Assembly (NCBI RefSeq): GCF_034344865.1
Contig: NZ_CP133774.1
Span: 5,642,001 to 5,706,000, forward strand
Source: Pseudomonas sp. 10S4
GTDB lineage: Bacteria > Pseudomonadota > Gammaproteobacteria > Pseudomonadales > Pseudomonadaceae
Direction of reading: 5' to 3'
DNA: 64,000 bases
Below, in pieces: positions 1 to 8,509 of the stretch (positions within the stretch are counted from its first letter, which is position 1; each line of letters starts with the position of its first letter). The position numbers were made by a program, and so were the translations under genes. The notes under the pieces are model-generated. The model was not told the origin of the DNA. It did no database searches and worked only from the letters and a program-made list of their open reading frames with translations.

Positions 1-1116
1 CAGCATGCGCTGTTCGGCCATGGTTGCCAGATTACCGAACGACTCCAGCGCCAGTTCGCAAATACGTTCAGGTACCAGCTTGCGGCGCATCATCACCAAG
101 GCTCGCTGCAAGTATTCGGCTAATCCGGCTTCGTAGCTGTGACCCGCCACAAAGCTTGCCTGCAATCCATGCAAGTGCGCGGCAATCAGCGGGTTGACGT
201 ATTCGTTATCGCTCAGGTGCGCCGCCATTTCGTCGGGCTGCACGCCCAGAAACTCTGTGAGCAAAGGCCAGCGTTCATCCAGTTTGCCGACGACCATGTC
301 GTGAATGTCGAGGCTTGTCGTGCGGCGGCAGGCTTCGAATAGGCCAGCCGGGCGCCAAGTCGCGTGCCTATGGCCAGCGTAGAACTCACGGTAATAGTCG
401 CTGCCCAAGTCATCGAGCACAGTAAACAGAATCTCAAACCCCGTGACGCTGTAGTTCGAGGTGCCGAGACTCGCCTTTTGTGCGGCACGCTTCAATCCGT
501 CGAGAAACTGCTTCTGTTGGCGGGGGCTTTCGCTGTTGATCAACACATCGACTCCGCCGTTCCACCGTGCGATCTGCCCGTAAAACTCGGCCGTTGTCAG
601 ATACCCGTCATCCCATAGATCAAGCGGGTCGTTCCAGCTCCGGCGATGGCCGACCATCAATAAATTGAGCCGATTCGACTCTCGCCCGGCCTCGGAGATC
701 GGTGCCAGATGGTCGAATGGCAGAACTTCGCGGTCATCCACCATCAACAGTTCGACCCGCGGATCATCGTAGAGGAACAATGCCGCGTTGCTACGATGGA
801 TGTTGTCCAGCGCTGTCGAACCGGTCCCGCTCAAGCGCAAGGTGGCGACGCGCAACTGGAAGGTTGCCGGTGCACGGCTGGCGATACTCAGTTGAGCGGC
901 ACGTAGCAGCGCCAGGGTGTAGCAACTGTCCAGCGTTCCGGTCTGAATCGACATCACTTTGAAGTCGCCGACTCGCTCCATACCGCCGGCCGCCACCACC
1001 AGACGCTGAATCATAAGCTGCAATGCAGTGCGTTCGGCCCGAGAGAAAAAACTCAGCAGCCGTTGTAGTACTTGCTGATAAACATAGTTCATTGCCTGAT
1101 CATGGATTGTCGTCAT
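1..1116 (-). CDS. Conserved-looking hypothetical protein, 3' end cut by window edge
   Basis: Reading the complement from the ATG at 1116-1114 gives 372 uninterrupted codons that run off the left edge of the window. The protein starts MTTIHDQAMNYVYQQVLQRL and has ordinary globular composition, with no signal peptide and no membrane helix. A weak ribosome site (CAGGTAAA) lies about ten bases before the ATG. I do not recognise the family and assign no function. The long open frame, plausible start and protein-like composition make it a real gene; the short open frames on the plus strand here are its shadows. It could belong to an operon continuing to the left. Confidence 0.75.
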   Translation of the reverse strand, partial: MTTIHDQAMNYVYQQVLQRLLSFFSRAERTALQLMIQRLVVAAGGMERVGDFKVMSIQTGTLDSCYTLALLRAAQLSIASRAPATFQLRVATLRLSGTGSTALDNIHRSNAALFLYDDPRVELLMVDDREVLPFDHLAPISEAGRESNRLNLLMVGHRRSWNDPLDLWDDGYLTTAEFYGQIARWNGGVDVLINSESPRQQKQFLDGLKRAAQKASLGTSNYSVTGFEILFTVLDDLGSDYYREFYAGHRHATWRPAGLFEACRRTTSLDIHDMVVGKLDERWPLLTEFLGVQPDEMAAHLSDNEYVNPLIAAHLHGLQASFVAGHSYEAGLAEYLQRALVMMRRKLVPERICELALESFGNLATMAEQRML

Positions 1117-1123
1117 CAGTGTT

Positions 1124-1225
1124 TTACCTGGTATTCGGAAGTTCAATGCCACGCAAGCGGTGATAGACACTGCGCGACCGATTCTCGGTGATGAAGTGCT
1201 GGATCCCGTCATGAAATGCTAGCAC
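1124..1225 (-). other. Short 33-codon frame, possible gene remnant
   Basis: A 33-codon frame (GTG at 1225, TAA at 1126-1124) ends eight bases before the ATG of the gene at 1116. Its sequence, including HFITENRSRSVYHRLRGIEL, is basic and protein-like and could be the C-terminal end of a DNA-binding or other small protein that has lost its front, or a leader peptide coupled to the downstream gene. A stop codon lies directly upstream in frame. No family is recognised. Confidence 0.25.
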
Positions 1226-1264
1226 TTAAGTTTTGGGTAATTATTTGAAATGTTTGTACTCGGC

Positions 1265-1486
1265 CTATGCACAGGCGACAGCCACCTCCTCGCAAAGCCA
1301 GGCAGGGCAAGGTTCTTTAGGTTTTACGCGACTTCCTAGGAAACTTCCGACAGCGTCCCACAGACATTGAGTACAGAAAATAAAGAAAGAAGACACTGAT
1401 CTATTTTTGGTAACTAGACGAAGCCTGACTAACCCACGCTCTATTGCGAATAGCTGCCGGAAATTATCAGCCGAAAGCGCACTCAT
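1265..1486 (-). CDS. Small hypothetical protein, 73 aa, possibly degenerate
   Basis: The start ATG at 1486 is preceded by a strong purine-rich ribosome site (AAGGAAAGAG, six bases upstream) and further up by a plausible promoter (TTGCGA, 17 bases, TCATAT; complement of about 1530-1565). This favours a real start. The protein begins MSALSADNFRQLFAIERGLV and its tail is cysteine- and tryptophan-bearing; I recognise no family. Together with the fragment at 1124-1225 on the same strand it could be the front of a decayed gene. Alternatively it is a genuine small protein. The 1487-1709 interval otherwise holds only the inverted repeat at 1672-1701. Confidence 0.35.
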   Translation of the reverse strand: MSALSADNFRQLFAIERGLVRLRLVTKNRSVSSFFIFCTQCLWDAVGSFLGSRVKPKEPCPAWLCEEVAVACA

Positions 1487-1671
1487 GACTCTTTCCTTGA
1501 GATGAAAGCAATCATTCAATTATCAGGGCTTATATGATGATTAGAAGATACAGATCGCAAGCAAAAACCGGTTCAGTTGCTGAAACGTTCAACTGTGCGA
1601 TCAGGAACGGCGATGCCGCCCGCGCAACGCGCGCGGAGGGCATGGGAGAAAACAGGAGAGAGGGCTAACGC

Positions 1672-1701
1672 ACAAGAGTCCGTGGGTTCACGGACTCTTG
1701 T
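1672..1701 (-). terminator. Perfect 13-bp hairpin after the MDR gene
   Basis: ACAAGAGTCCGTG and its exact complement flank a GGTT loop. It sits nine bases beyond the stop of the minus-strand oxidoreductase gene, where a terminator is expected, but the T-run that should follow on that strand is poor. Confidence 0.6.
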
Positions 1702-1709
1702 AGAGGGGT

Positions 1710-2732
1710 TTACACAGGCTCGACCTGAAGGGCGACCCGTTCGCGACATGGGCATTCGTCCATGTAGCGGTGCGCTTCGACAAACTCGGCAAACGGGAAG
1801 ACCCGAGTCTTGAGTGGCAGCAGCACGCGGTCGGCGGTCAACTGGTTGATGTCGCGCAACGCTCGTTGCAACGCCACCTGATCCTGAATGATGCCCAGCT
1901 CCGGCTTGCCGGTGAAGTTACCGATACAGTGCACAAAGAACTGAATGTTTTTCTGGAACGCTGCACAGGCCGGGAATGGCGTTTGATTGCCACCTTGCAG
2001 ACCATAGAGCACCAGGCTACCGCGAGGCGCCAGCACATCACCGAGCAACGACATCTGCGGCCCGCCGAGACCATCGAACACAACGTCGACGCCACGGTTA
2101 TCGGTGATTTTGTTGATCTGCATCAGCAGATCCTGCTCTTCGGTGACGATGACTTTCTCGGCGCCGAGGGACAGCAGGTATTCGCGTTCTTCTGCAGTTT
2201 TGGTCGCCGCGATCACTCGCACACCCAGGGCTTTGCCCAGCTGTACAAAGGACGGTCCTGCGCAGTGGCTGGCGTCGGTCACCAAGACGAACTGCCCCGG
2301 TTTGACCCGCGCCAGATCGACATAGGCAAAATAGGCAATCAGCAGCGGCGTGTAATGCACGCTGGCTTCGATCGGGCTGAGCACGTCCGGGTAACGGGTC
2401 AGTGCCGAGCGCGGCAGAACGATCTGTTCGCCGTAGACTGGATAATCGTTAGGGCTCTCGGCCGGGAAGCTGGCGACCTTGTCACCCACAGCCAAATCAT
2501 CGACACCGTCGCCAACCGCCGTCACTACGCCGGACATTTCATGGCCAAGGCCTGAAGGCAGACGAGCGTGGGATGAGGCCAGGTTTTGGCGCCAGAGAAT
2601 GTCGTACCAGCTGATGCCGATTGCTTCGACGCGCACCTGCACTTCACCTGGTGCAGGGAGAGCGGCCGCATGCTCTTCGCATTTGAGCACCTCGGCTGGA
2701 CCAAACTTGTGAAAACGGATCGTGCGGGACAT
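1710..2732 (-). CDS. Zinc-independent quinone oxidoreductase-like MDR dehydrogenase
   Basis: A 340-residue medium-chain dehydrogenase/reductase. The GroES-like N-terminal half contains GHEMSGVV, where structural-zinc cysteines are absent, as in the quinone oxidoreductase (QOR) branch. The Rossmann half runs from about residue 145 and ends in VVFDGLGG. The family reduces quinones or activated alkenes with NADPH; the substrate here cannot be told. I chose ATG 2732 because GACGAGG lies eight bases upstream; a longer frame reaches 2765 but lacks this site. The gene is divergent from the LysR regulator at 3003, which suggests that regulator controls it. Confidence 0.85.
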   Translation of the reverse strand: MSRTIRFHKFGPAEVLKCEEHAAALPAPGEVQVRVEAIGISWYDILWRQNLASSHARLPSGLGHEMSGVVTAVGDGVDDLAVGDKVASFPAESPNDYPVYGEQIVLPRSALTRYPDVLSPIEASVHYTPLLIAYFAYVDLARVKPGQFVLVTDASHCAGPSFVQLGKALGVRVIAATKTAEEREYLLSLGAEKVIVTEEQDLLMQINKITDNRGVDVVFDGLGGPQMSLLGDVLAPRGSLVLYGLQGGNQTPFPACAAFQKNIQFFVHCIGNFTGKPELGIIQDQVALQRALRDINQLTADRVLLPLKTRVFPFAEFVEAHRYMDECPCRERVALQVEPV

Positions 2733-2803
2733 CGCAAACCTCGTCAAAGTAACCTCTAATGCCATGAACTCTATCTGGGCTTTCTACCCAAGACCATCAG
2801 TGG

Positions 2804-2813
2804 CTATTAATAG
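2804..2813. promoter_or_regulatory. Palindrome in the divergent MDR/LysR promoter region
   Basis: CTATTAATAG is a perfect 10-bp palindrome within the 270-bp spacer (2733-3002) between the divergent oxidoreductase and LysR genes. LysR-type proteins usually bind short AT-rich dyads in such spacers, and this is the best candidate I see. It could instead be part of a -10 region. Confidence 0.3.
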
Positions 2814-3002
2814 TCGACATGCCTGTCATTGATTCCGCAGCGACGGCGACATCACCAAATGCCGTAAAAAACCGAAGCAGCCATTTAAGTAAAAAGTGAA
2901 TTACACGGTGCAGAGTAGCAGCCTTTGCCCGTAAGATTCATGCCGGCCATTGTTCTCATATGGCCGCTCACGTCAAGCTTGCTGACTCTGCCAGGACTCC
3001 AG

Positions 3003-3917
3003 ATGAATCGTAATGACCTGCGTCGTGTCGACCTGAACCTGTTGATCGTATTCGAAACATTGATGCATGAACGCAGCGTGACCCGCGCGGCGGAAAAGCT
3101 GTTCCTCGGCCAGCCCGCCATCAGTGCGGCGCTCTCGCGCCTGCGCGGGCTGTTCGATGATCCTCTGTTCGTGCGCACCGGCCGCAGCATGGAACCTTCT
3201 GCCCGAGCGGTGGAAATCTTCGCCCTGCTCTCCCCGGCGCTGGATTCGATTTCCACAGCGGTCAGTCGTGCGGCGGAATTCGATCCAGCCACCAGCACTG
3301 CGGTGTTTCGTATTGGCCTATCGGACGATGTCGAATTCGCTTTGCTGCCCATGTTGCTCAAACGCCTGCGCGCCGAATCACCGGGCATCGTGCTGGTGGT
3401 GCGTCGGGCCAACTACATCCTGATGCCGGCCCTGCTGGCCTCAGGCGAAATCTCAATCGGCGTCAGCTACACCGCCGATCTGCCGGCCAACGCCAAGCGC
3501 AAAGTACTGCGTCGCAGTATGCCGAAGTTGTTGCGCGCCGATACCGTGCCCGGGCCGCTGAGCCTGGACGACTTCTGCGCGCGACCTCATGCGCTGGTGT
3601 CATTCGCCGGTGACCTGAGCGGCTTTATAGATGAAGAACTCGAAAAGCTCGGGCGCAAACGCCATGTGGTACTCGCCGTGCCGCAGTTCAACGGGCTGAG
3701 TACACTCATCAGCGGCACTGATATTATCGCCACCGTGCCTGACTACACCGCAGAAGCATTGACCGCAGCCGGCGGTGTGCGGGCTGAAGATCCACCGTTG
3801 CCAGTGCGCACGTTTGAACTGCACATGGCGTGGCGCGGGTCGCAGGATAATGATCCGGGCGAGCGCTGGTTGCGGTCGCGGATTCAGATGTTCTTTGGCG
3901 ACCCGGATAGTCTTTGA
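3003..3917 (+). CDS. LysR-family transcriptional regulator
   Basis: A 304-residue LysR-type regulator. The N-terminal winged helix-turn-helix spans about residues 8-65 and has the family pattern SVTRAAEKLFLGQPAISAAL. A periplasmic-binding-like effector domain follows (about 90-300). The start ATG at 3003 fits the family start (MNRNDLRRVDLNLL); an upstream in-frame extension to 2925 looks untranslated. The gene diverges from the MDR oxidoreductase at 1710-2732, the classical arrangement for a LysR regulator and its target. The effector-domain signature is of the NodD/SyrM type rather than a metabolic subfamily I can name. Confidence 0.88.
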   Translation: MNRNDLRRVDLNLLIVFETLMHERSVTRAAEKLFLGQPAISAALSRLRGLFDDPLFVRTGRSMEPSARAVEIFALLSPALDSISTAVSRAAEFDPATSTAVFRIGLSDDVEFALLPMLLKRLRAESPGIVLVVRRANYILMPALLASGEISIGVSYTADLPANAKRKVLRRSMPKLLRADTVPGPLSLDDFCARPHALVSFAGDLSGFIDEELEKLGRKRHVVLAVPQFNGLSTLISGTDIIATVPDYTAEALTAAGGVRAEDPPLPVRTFELHMAWRGSQDNDPGERWLRSRIQMFFGDPDSL

Positions 3918-3980
3918 TCGGTTCTATCTTAATTGTGCAGATTTGAAAGCCTGGCAAGCCAGGCTCGAAATCGCGGCGAT

Positions 3981-4542
3981 TCAAATTCCGATTTCATGGC
4001 TTGGCGATGCAAATCTGTCTAGCCACCCATGCACCTTCTCCATTGTTTTCTTTTCCTGCTCCCCTTCCATCACGAAACCTTCCACAACGTGAGCGCCGGG
4101 CGCGTGAAGCACCAGCACGTCCAGGCTGTCACCCAGTCCGTAGCCACCATGAGTGATAAAAGGCGCGACCCTTTTTCCGGACAAGTTATGTGCCGACAAG
4201 AACGTCCTTATCACTGGAGGAGCGGTCTGCCCCCAGATCGGGAAACCGAGAAACAGTACGTCGTGGCGCTCAACATACGGGATGACTTGGTCTAAGGCCG
4301 GTTCGAATCCAGCAGCTGTTTCACGTCTTGCTTGCTCAACTGTTTCAAGATAGTCATCGGGATAGGCGGTCGCGGGGCGGATCTCGAACAGATCGCCGCT
4401 CTGCGAACGCTGGATCAGACCGGCAACAACGCTGGTGTTCCCTGACCTGGAAAAATAAGCGACCAAAACTTTAGAACTCGACAGATCCGAGGTATGCCCA
4501 TTGCGGCTCGCGCCTGAGGCAATAAGCGATAGCTGCGAGCAT
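3981..4542 (-). pseudogene. Flavodoxin-family protein with a disrupted N-terminus
   Basis: From 4475 downward the complement encodes 164 residues of a flavodoxin: the FMN phosphate-binding loop AYFSRSGNTS, then GFPIWGQTAPP, then THGGYGLGDS, the full fold of about 160 residues. No ATG, GTG or TTG opens this frame nearby. In the adjacent frame, ATG 4542 gives RRQMLAAIA, and the flavodoxin frame just before its first strand reads LIASGAS. Joined near 4525 they resemble the twin-arginine signal that many exported flavodoxins of this family carry. I infer a one-base insertion there, real or a sequencing error. It follows sotB on the same strand and may be co-transcribed. Confidence 0.6.
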
Positions 4543-4584
4543 CTGGCGACGAAGCAGGTCGTTAAAACGTCGTAACCCAATAGA

Positions 4585-5769
4585 TCAAGCCGAAGCCCCA
4601 GGCTGAGTGAAGCGATAGATTGCCAGGCAGTAGAACAACAACGCCAACGCCGCCAGCATGCCGCCAACGACCCCGATGTAGGCAAACCCGAACTGCCCGC
4701 CCACCCAACTTCCCAGCAGTGCCCCGGCGCCAATGCCCACGTTGTAGATCCCCGAAAACAGCGCCATCGCCACATCGGTAGCGTCCGGAGCCAGCACCAG
4801 GACCTTCGACTGCAACGCCAGTCCAAAACCCATGATCGCCATTCCCCAGAACAGACTCAGCGTCCCCAGATACGAGACCTTGCCGCTCAATGGCAACAGC
4901 AACGTCAGGCACAATGTGAGCAACACCACGCTCACGATCAGAAAGCGCTGCGGGCTATAGCGGTGCAGCCAACTGAAGAACAGCGACCCGAAAATACCGG
5001 AGCCACCGAACAATAAAAGAATGAAGGTCACCACATCGCCACTCAAGCCGGCCACCACCTGAACGAAGGGCTCGATGTAGCTGTAGGCCGTGAACTGTGC
5101 GGTCACCACCAACGCCGTCAGCACATAGATTGCCACCAGTGCCGGTCGCTTGAACAACAGGGGCAGGCTTCTGAGAGAGCCCGAGTTCTGACTGGGTAAC
5201 AACGGCAGGACCCTGGCCAGCCAGAACACCAGCGTTGCCGCCAACACAGCGATCACGATAAAGGTGGTGCGCCAGCCCATGGCCTCGCCCAACAACCGGC
5301 CGAGGGGAATCCCCAGCACCATCGCCAGGGAAGTACCGGTTGCCAGCAAGCCCAACGCCTGGACCTGCTTACCCGGTGGCGCAAGGCGCACGGCCAAAGA
5401 CGCGGTGATGGACCAGAACAGTGCATGCGACAGCGCCACGCCGACCCGGCTCAGCAACAGGACACCGAAGCTTGTAGCCAGACTCGACAGAACGTGACTG
5501 GCAATGAACATCCCAAACAGAACGATCAACAGCTTGCGCCGCTCGATGTTACGCGTTAGCAACATGACGGGAAGCGACGTCAGGGACACCACCCACGCAT
5601 AGATGGTCAACATCAGGCCGACCTGAGCCGTCGACATGTCGAAGCTGCTGCCGATCGAACTCAACAGACCGACCGGCACAAACTCGGTGGTATTGAACAC
5701 AAACGCAGCCAGCGCCAGCGCAATGACCGGGTGCCAGTTGTCGTTAGTTGTAGCCGTAGAATTGCTCAT
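4585..5769 (-). CDS. sotB: Sugar efflux transporter SotB-like, MFS
   Basis: A 394-residue major facilitator with 12 predicted hydrophobic segments. The first helix carries the family sequence [14 protein letters not shown] and the next is [14 protein letters not shown], both characteristic of SotB/YdeA. Those proteins export arabinose, IPTG and related sugars and belong to the drug:H+ antiporter-1 branch of MFS. The substrate here is unknown. The gene ends just upstream of the flavodoxin on the same strand. No strong ribosome site is seen before the ATG. Confidence 0.85.
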   Translation of the reverse strand: MSNSTATTNDNWHPVIALALAAFVFNTTEFVPVGLLSSIGSSFDMSTAQVGLMLTIYAWVVSLTSLPVMLLTRNIERRKLLIVLFGMFIASHVLSSLATSFGVLLLSRVGVALSHALFWSITASLAVRLAPPGKQVQALGLLATGTSLAMVLGIPLGRLLGEAMGWRTTFIVIAVLAATLVFWLARVLPLLPSQNSGSLRSLPLLFKRPALVAIYVLTALVVTAQFTAYSYIEPFVQVVAGLSGDVVTFILLLFGGSGIFGSLFFSWLHRYSPQRFLIVSVVLLTLCLTLLLPLSGKVSYLGTLSLFWGMAIMGFGLALQSKVLVLAPDATDVAMALFSGIYNVGIGAGALLGSWVGGQFGFAYIGVVGGMLAALALLFYCLAIYRFTQPGASA

Positions 5770-6143
5770 TTAAAGTTCGTATTACTCTATCGATGATCAA
5801 ACAGGTCCGTGACTCTATACGCACCGCGCCAAACGCTAACGTACAGCCACGGAATACATCGAGCGGGATCGGATCGCGCGTACTTATCCGCAAGCAATCT
5901 GCGCGCCAGAGTATGCCGGGCAAGGTCAACAGCGGAACATTTTATAGGTATATCGGGTTCTGGCTGCATCCCTCCCTCGCCTATAAATGCTTATTGGCCA
6001 AGGTGGCCCATTACGCGCATGCAATCATTCGTAAGGGCCAGGTTTCAATGGCACTCATCCGCCCTGGGGGAAATTATTCTAAAGTCAGCCCGGATTCGGC
6101 CGATAGCGAGGCGGGCATTCAGCACTAGACGTTAAGGAAAACG
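5770..6143. other. Gap of 374 bp between divergent genes
   Basis: It should hold the sotB promoter (minus) and the zinc-ribbon promoter (plus). A 111-codon plus-strand frame at 5793-6128 has no recognisable protein character or good start and I do not call it. AAGGAAAACG directly before ATG 6144 is the ribosome site of the next gene. Confidence 0.5.
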
Positions 6144-6493
6144 ATGACAATGGTATTTTGTCGCGCATGCGCCAAGGAACTTCACGAGACAGCCCCGACT
6201 TGCCCCCAGTGCGGAGCGAGCCAACACGTTGCACTTGCTGCAACGAATGGCGTCAGTGCGCCGTGGCTGGCCATCACCTCGTTGATATTGGGCATCATCA
6301 GCATACTTTCTCTGTTTGATGACTCCGAATGGGACAGAGATACCCTCTTCGGCCTGGGCCTCTTTTCTGTCGCCGGTCTCATTTGCGGCATCATCAGCAT
6401 CAATCAAAAAAACCAGGAAATAGCCTAGCGATCGCTGGGGTTGTTATGTCAGCTATTGCGACGCTTGTTTTCGTTGGACTGTCGTTAGACTAA
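6144..6493 (+). pseudogene. Zinc-ribbon membrane protein (DUF4190-like), split by a frame change at an A7 run
   Basis: The first frame (6144-6428, 94 aa) has a zinc ribbon, CRACAKELHETAPTCPQCGA, and one hydrophobic segment (about 41-57). At the seven-A run 6406-6412 it leaves the expected course and stops at 6428. Reading one base back after AAC (6411-6413) continues as PGNSLAIAGVVMSAIATLVF and stops at 6493, giving a 116-residue protein whose second hydrophobic segment completes the DUF4190-like pair. The sequence at the joint, A AAA AAC, is also a known -1 slippery heptamer. Either one A is missing from the sequence, or the product is made by -1 frameshifting. The next gene has the same zinc-ribbon head. 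Confidence 0.7.
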
Positions 6494-6508
6494 TTTTAGG
6501 GAAAAAAT

Positions 6509-6964
6509 ATGAGCATGGTTTTTTGTCGTGGTTGTGCCAAGGAAATCAGCAGCCTGGCTGTCGCCTGCCCGCAATGCGGCGCACCACAGGTGTTCCAGCC
6601 AACACGTACAACGTCAAACGCTGTACCAGAAACCGGCAACCCGTACCTTGAGGTGCTCAAGAAATATGCTGTATTCACCGGCCGCGCCAGCCGCCGCGAA
6701 TACTGGATGTTTATTCTGATCAACCTCGGGGTCGCCATAGTCCTCGGCGTTATTGACGCCGTACTGGGTGCCAAAGGGATCATTTCAAATTTCTACAGCC
6801 TGGCGGTGTTCCTGCCTAGTATCGCTGCGGCCATTCGCCGGATGCACGACACTAACCGCAGCGGCTGGTGGATCTTGCTGCCTATCGTGAACATTGTCTT
6901 CCTGGCTCAAGACAGCCAGCCTGGCGACAACCGTTTCGGTCCGAACCCTAAAGGGATCAACTGA
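6509..6964 (+). CDS. Zinc-ribbon DUF805 membrane protein
   Basis: A 151-residue protein with an N-terminal zinc ribbon (CRGCAKEISSLAVACPQCGA, about residues 6-25) and a DUF805 membrane domain: FTGRASRREYWMF, two to three hydrophobic helices, then the signature RRMHDTNRSGWW. DUF805 proteins are small inner-membrane proteins of unknown role. AGGGAAAAAAT precedes the ATG. It follows the related zinc-ribbon gene by 15 bases and is closed by the terminator at 6989, so the two form a small operon. Confidence 0.88.
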   Translation: MSMVFCRGCAKEISSLAVACPQCGAPQVFQPTRTTSNAVPETGNPYLEVLKKYAVFTGRASRREYWMFILINLGVAIVLGVIDAVLGAKGIISNFYSLAVFLPSIAAAIRRMHDTNRSGWWILLPIVNIVFLAQDSQPGDNRFGPNPKGIN

Positions 6965-6988
6965 ACTTAGTTTCGCAAGACGCTAATC

Positions 6989-7018
6989 GAGACGGCCATG
7001 ATGGCCGTCTCTTTGTTT
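6989..7018 (+). terminator. Rho-independent terminator after the zinc-ribbon pair
   Basis: A 10-bp GC-rich stem, GAGACGGCCA with its complement around a TGA loop, is followed by TTTGTTT, 24 bases past the stop of the DUF805 gene. Confidence 0.85.
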
Positions 7019-7140
7019 GAACCATTGACAAGACTTCCATTCAGTCCGACCTTTGCATTCCTCGCAACATAGAATTGTCATCCGCAAGATTGATAGCGCC
7101 CTAACGAAAGGTGCATGCTAGAGGGCTTGCCTCGGTCTTA

Positions 7141-7157
7141 TATCATTCCGAATGATA
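7141..7157. promoter_or_regulatory. Perfect 7-3-7 palindrome upstream of mexE
   Basis: TATCATT-CCG-AATGATA lies 84 bases before the mexE start. It looks like a dimer-binding operator. The known activator of this operon in P. aeruginosa is MexT (LysR type), which uses ATCA-containing nod-box-like sites; ATCA and TGAT halves are present here. Which protein binds is inference. Confidence 0.4.
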
Positions 7158-7240
7158 GTTACCTTTGCCTCATTCGATTCGTGCGATACAGCCCCTCCGA
7201 GCATCATCCGTCCATTCTCAATACATTGGCGGATGCATCC

Positions 7241-8494
7241 ATGGAACAGTCATTCAAACATTTGCGCTTCCCGTTGGCCTTATTGGCCGTGGTGGTGATG
7301 AGCGCTTGCGGCAAGGCTCCTCAGACTGCCGCCAGCATGCCAGCGGCGAAAGTCAGCGTGGCCAAAGTGCTGGAGCAACCCGTCAACGAGTGGGACGAAT
7401 TCACCGGGCGCCTCGAAGCGCCAGAAACTGTAGAAATTCGTCCACGGGTCTCCGGTCAGATCGATGAAGTAACCTTCACTGAAGGCGCATTGGTCAAGAA
7501 AGGCGACTTGCTGTTCCAGATTGACCCGCGTCCGTTCCAGGCAGAGGTCCGCCGCCTAGAAGCACTGGTCGCCCAGTCCCGTGCCAACGCCACCCGTAGC
7601 GAAAACGAAGCCCAACGCGGTGAACGCCTGCGGACCAGCAACGCGATCTCCGCCGAACTGGCCGACTCGCGCACCAGCGCTTCCCAGGAAGCCCGCGCGG
7701 CCGTCGGTGCCCTCCAGGCACAACTGGATCTGGCCAAACTCAACCTGAGCTTCACCCGCGTGACGTCGCCGATCAGCGGTCGCGTCAGCCGTGCGGAAAT
7801 CACTGCCGGCAACCTGGTGACCGCCGATACCACAGCGCTCACCAGCGTAGTGTCCACCGACAAGGTTTACGCCTACTTCGACGCCGACGAGCGTGTGTTC
7901 TTGAAATACACCCAGCTCGCTCGCCAGGGTAAACGCGGCGCAACGACCCCGGTTTATCTCGGACTGTCCAACGAAGACGGCAACCCGCACCAGGGCGTGA
8001 TGAACTTCGTCGACAACCAGGTCAACCCGAAGACCGGCACCATTCGCGGTCGCGCTGTGTTCGACAACACCGATGGCACTTACACCCCAGGCCTTTATGC
8101 ACGTCTGAAACTGGTCGGCAGCGGCACCTACTCTGCCGTGCTGATCAATGACGAAGCAGTCGGTACCGACTTGGGTAAAAAGTTCGTGCTGGTAATGGAT
8201 GCCGACAACAAAACGGCGTACCGCGCGGTCGAGCTGGGTCCGAAAATCGAAGGCTTGCGCATCGTGCGCAGCGGCCTGAACAAAGATGACACCGTCATCG
8301 TCAAGGGCCTGCAACGGGTTCGCCCTGGTTCGCCAGTCACCCCTGAAGTGATCCCGATGGCCACCAAGGAAACCCTCGCCGCTCTGGCTCAACAACGACA
8401 AGCGCTGGAAGCCAGCAACCTGCCCCAAGTAGCACCTGCCAAGGTCGCGCCGGGTACGGTTGTGAAACTGGCTGCTGCGACTCCACGCGGTTAA
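7241..8494 (+). CDS. mexE: MexE, periplasmic adaptor of MexEF-OprN multidrug efflux
   Basis: A 417-residue membrane-fusion lipoprotein linking MexF to the outer-membrane channel. It has a lipoprotein signal ending VVVMSAC (Cys23), a lipoyl half with IRPRVSGQIDEV, an alpha-helical hairpin (about 100-180), and the beta-barrel part. The start ATG at 7241 gives the characteristic MEQSFKHLRFPLALLAV; a longer frame from 7115 is upstream sequence. It is first in the mexE-mexF-oprN operon, with mexF starting 15 bases after its stop. In P. aeruginosa the system exports chloramphenicol, fluoroquinolones and quinolone-signal precursors. Confidence 0.95.
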   Translation: MEQSFKHLRFPLALLAVVVMSACGKAPQTAASMPAAKVSVAKVLEQPVNEWDEFTGRLEAPETVEIRPRVSGQIDEVTFTEGALVKKGDLLFQIDPRPFQAEVRRLEALVAQSRANATRSENEAQRGERLRTSNAISAELADSRTSASQEARAAVGALQAQLDLAKLNLSFTRVTSPISGRVSRAEITAGNLVTADTTALTSVVSTDKVYAYFDADERVFLKYTQLARQGKRGATTPVYLGLSNEDGNPHQGVMNFVDNQVNPKTGTIRGRAVFDNTDGTYTPGLYARLKLVGSGTYSAVLINDEAVGTDLGKKFVLVMDADNKTAYRAVELGPKIEGLRIVRSGLNKDDTVIVKGLQRVRPGSPVTPEVIPMATKETLAALAQQRQALEASNLPQVAPAKVAPGTVVKLAAATPRG

Positions 8495-8509
8495 GGGACG
8501 ACAACTCCG

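Noticed and set aside
5793..6128. A 111-codon plus-strand frame between sotB and the zinc-ribbon genes
   Set aside because: No ribosome site, no family character, and overlapping frames of similar length on both strands.
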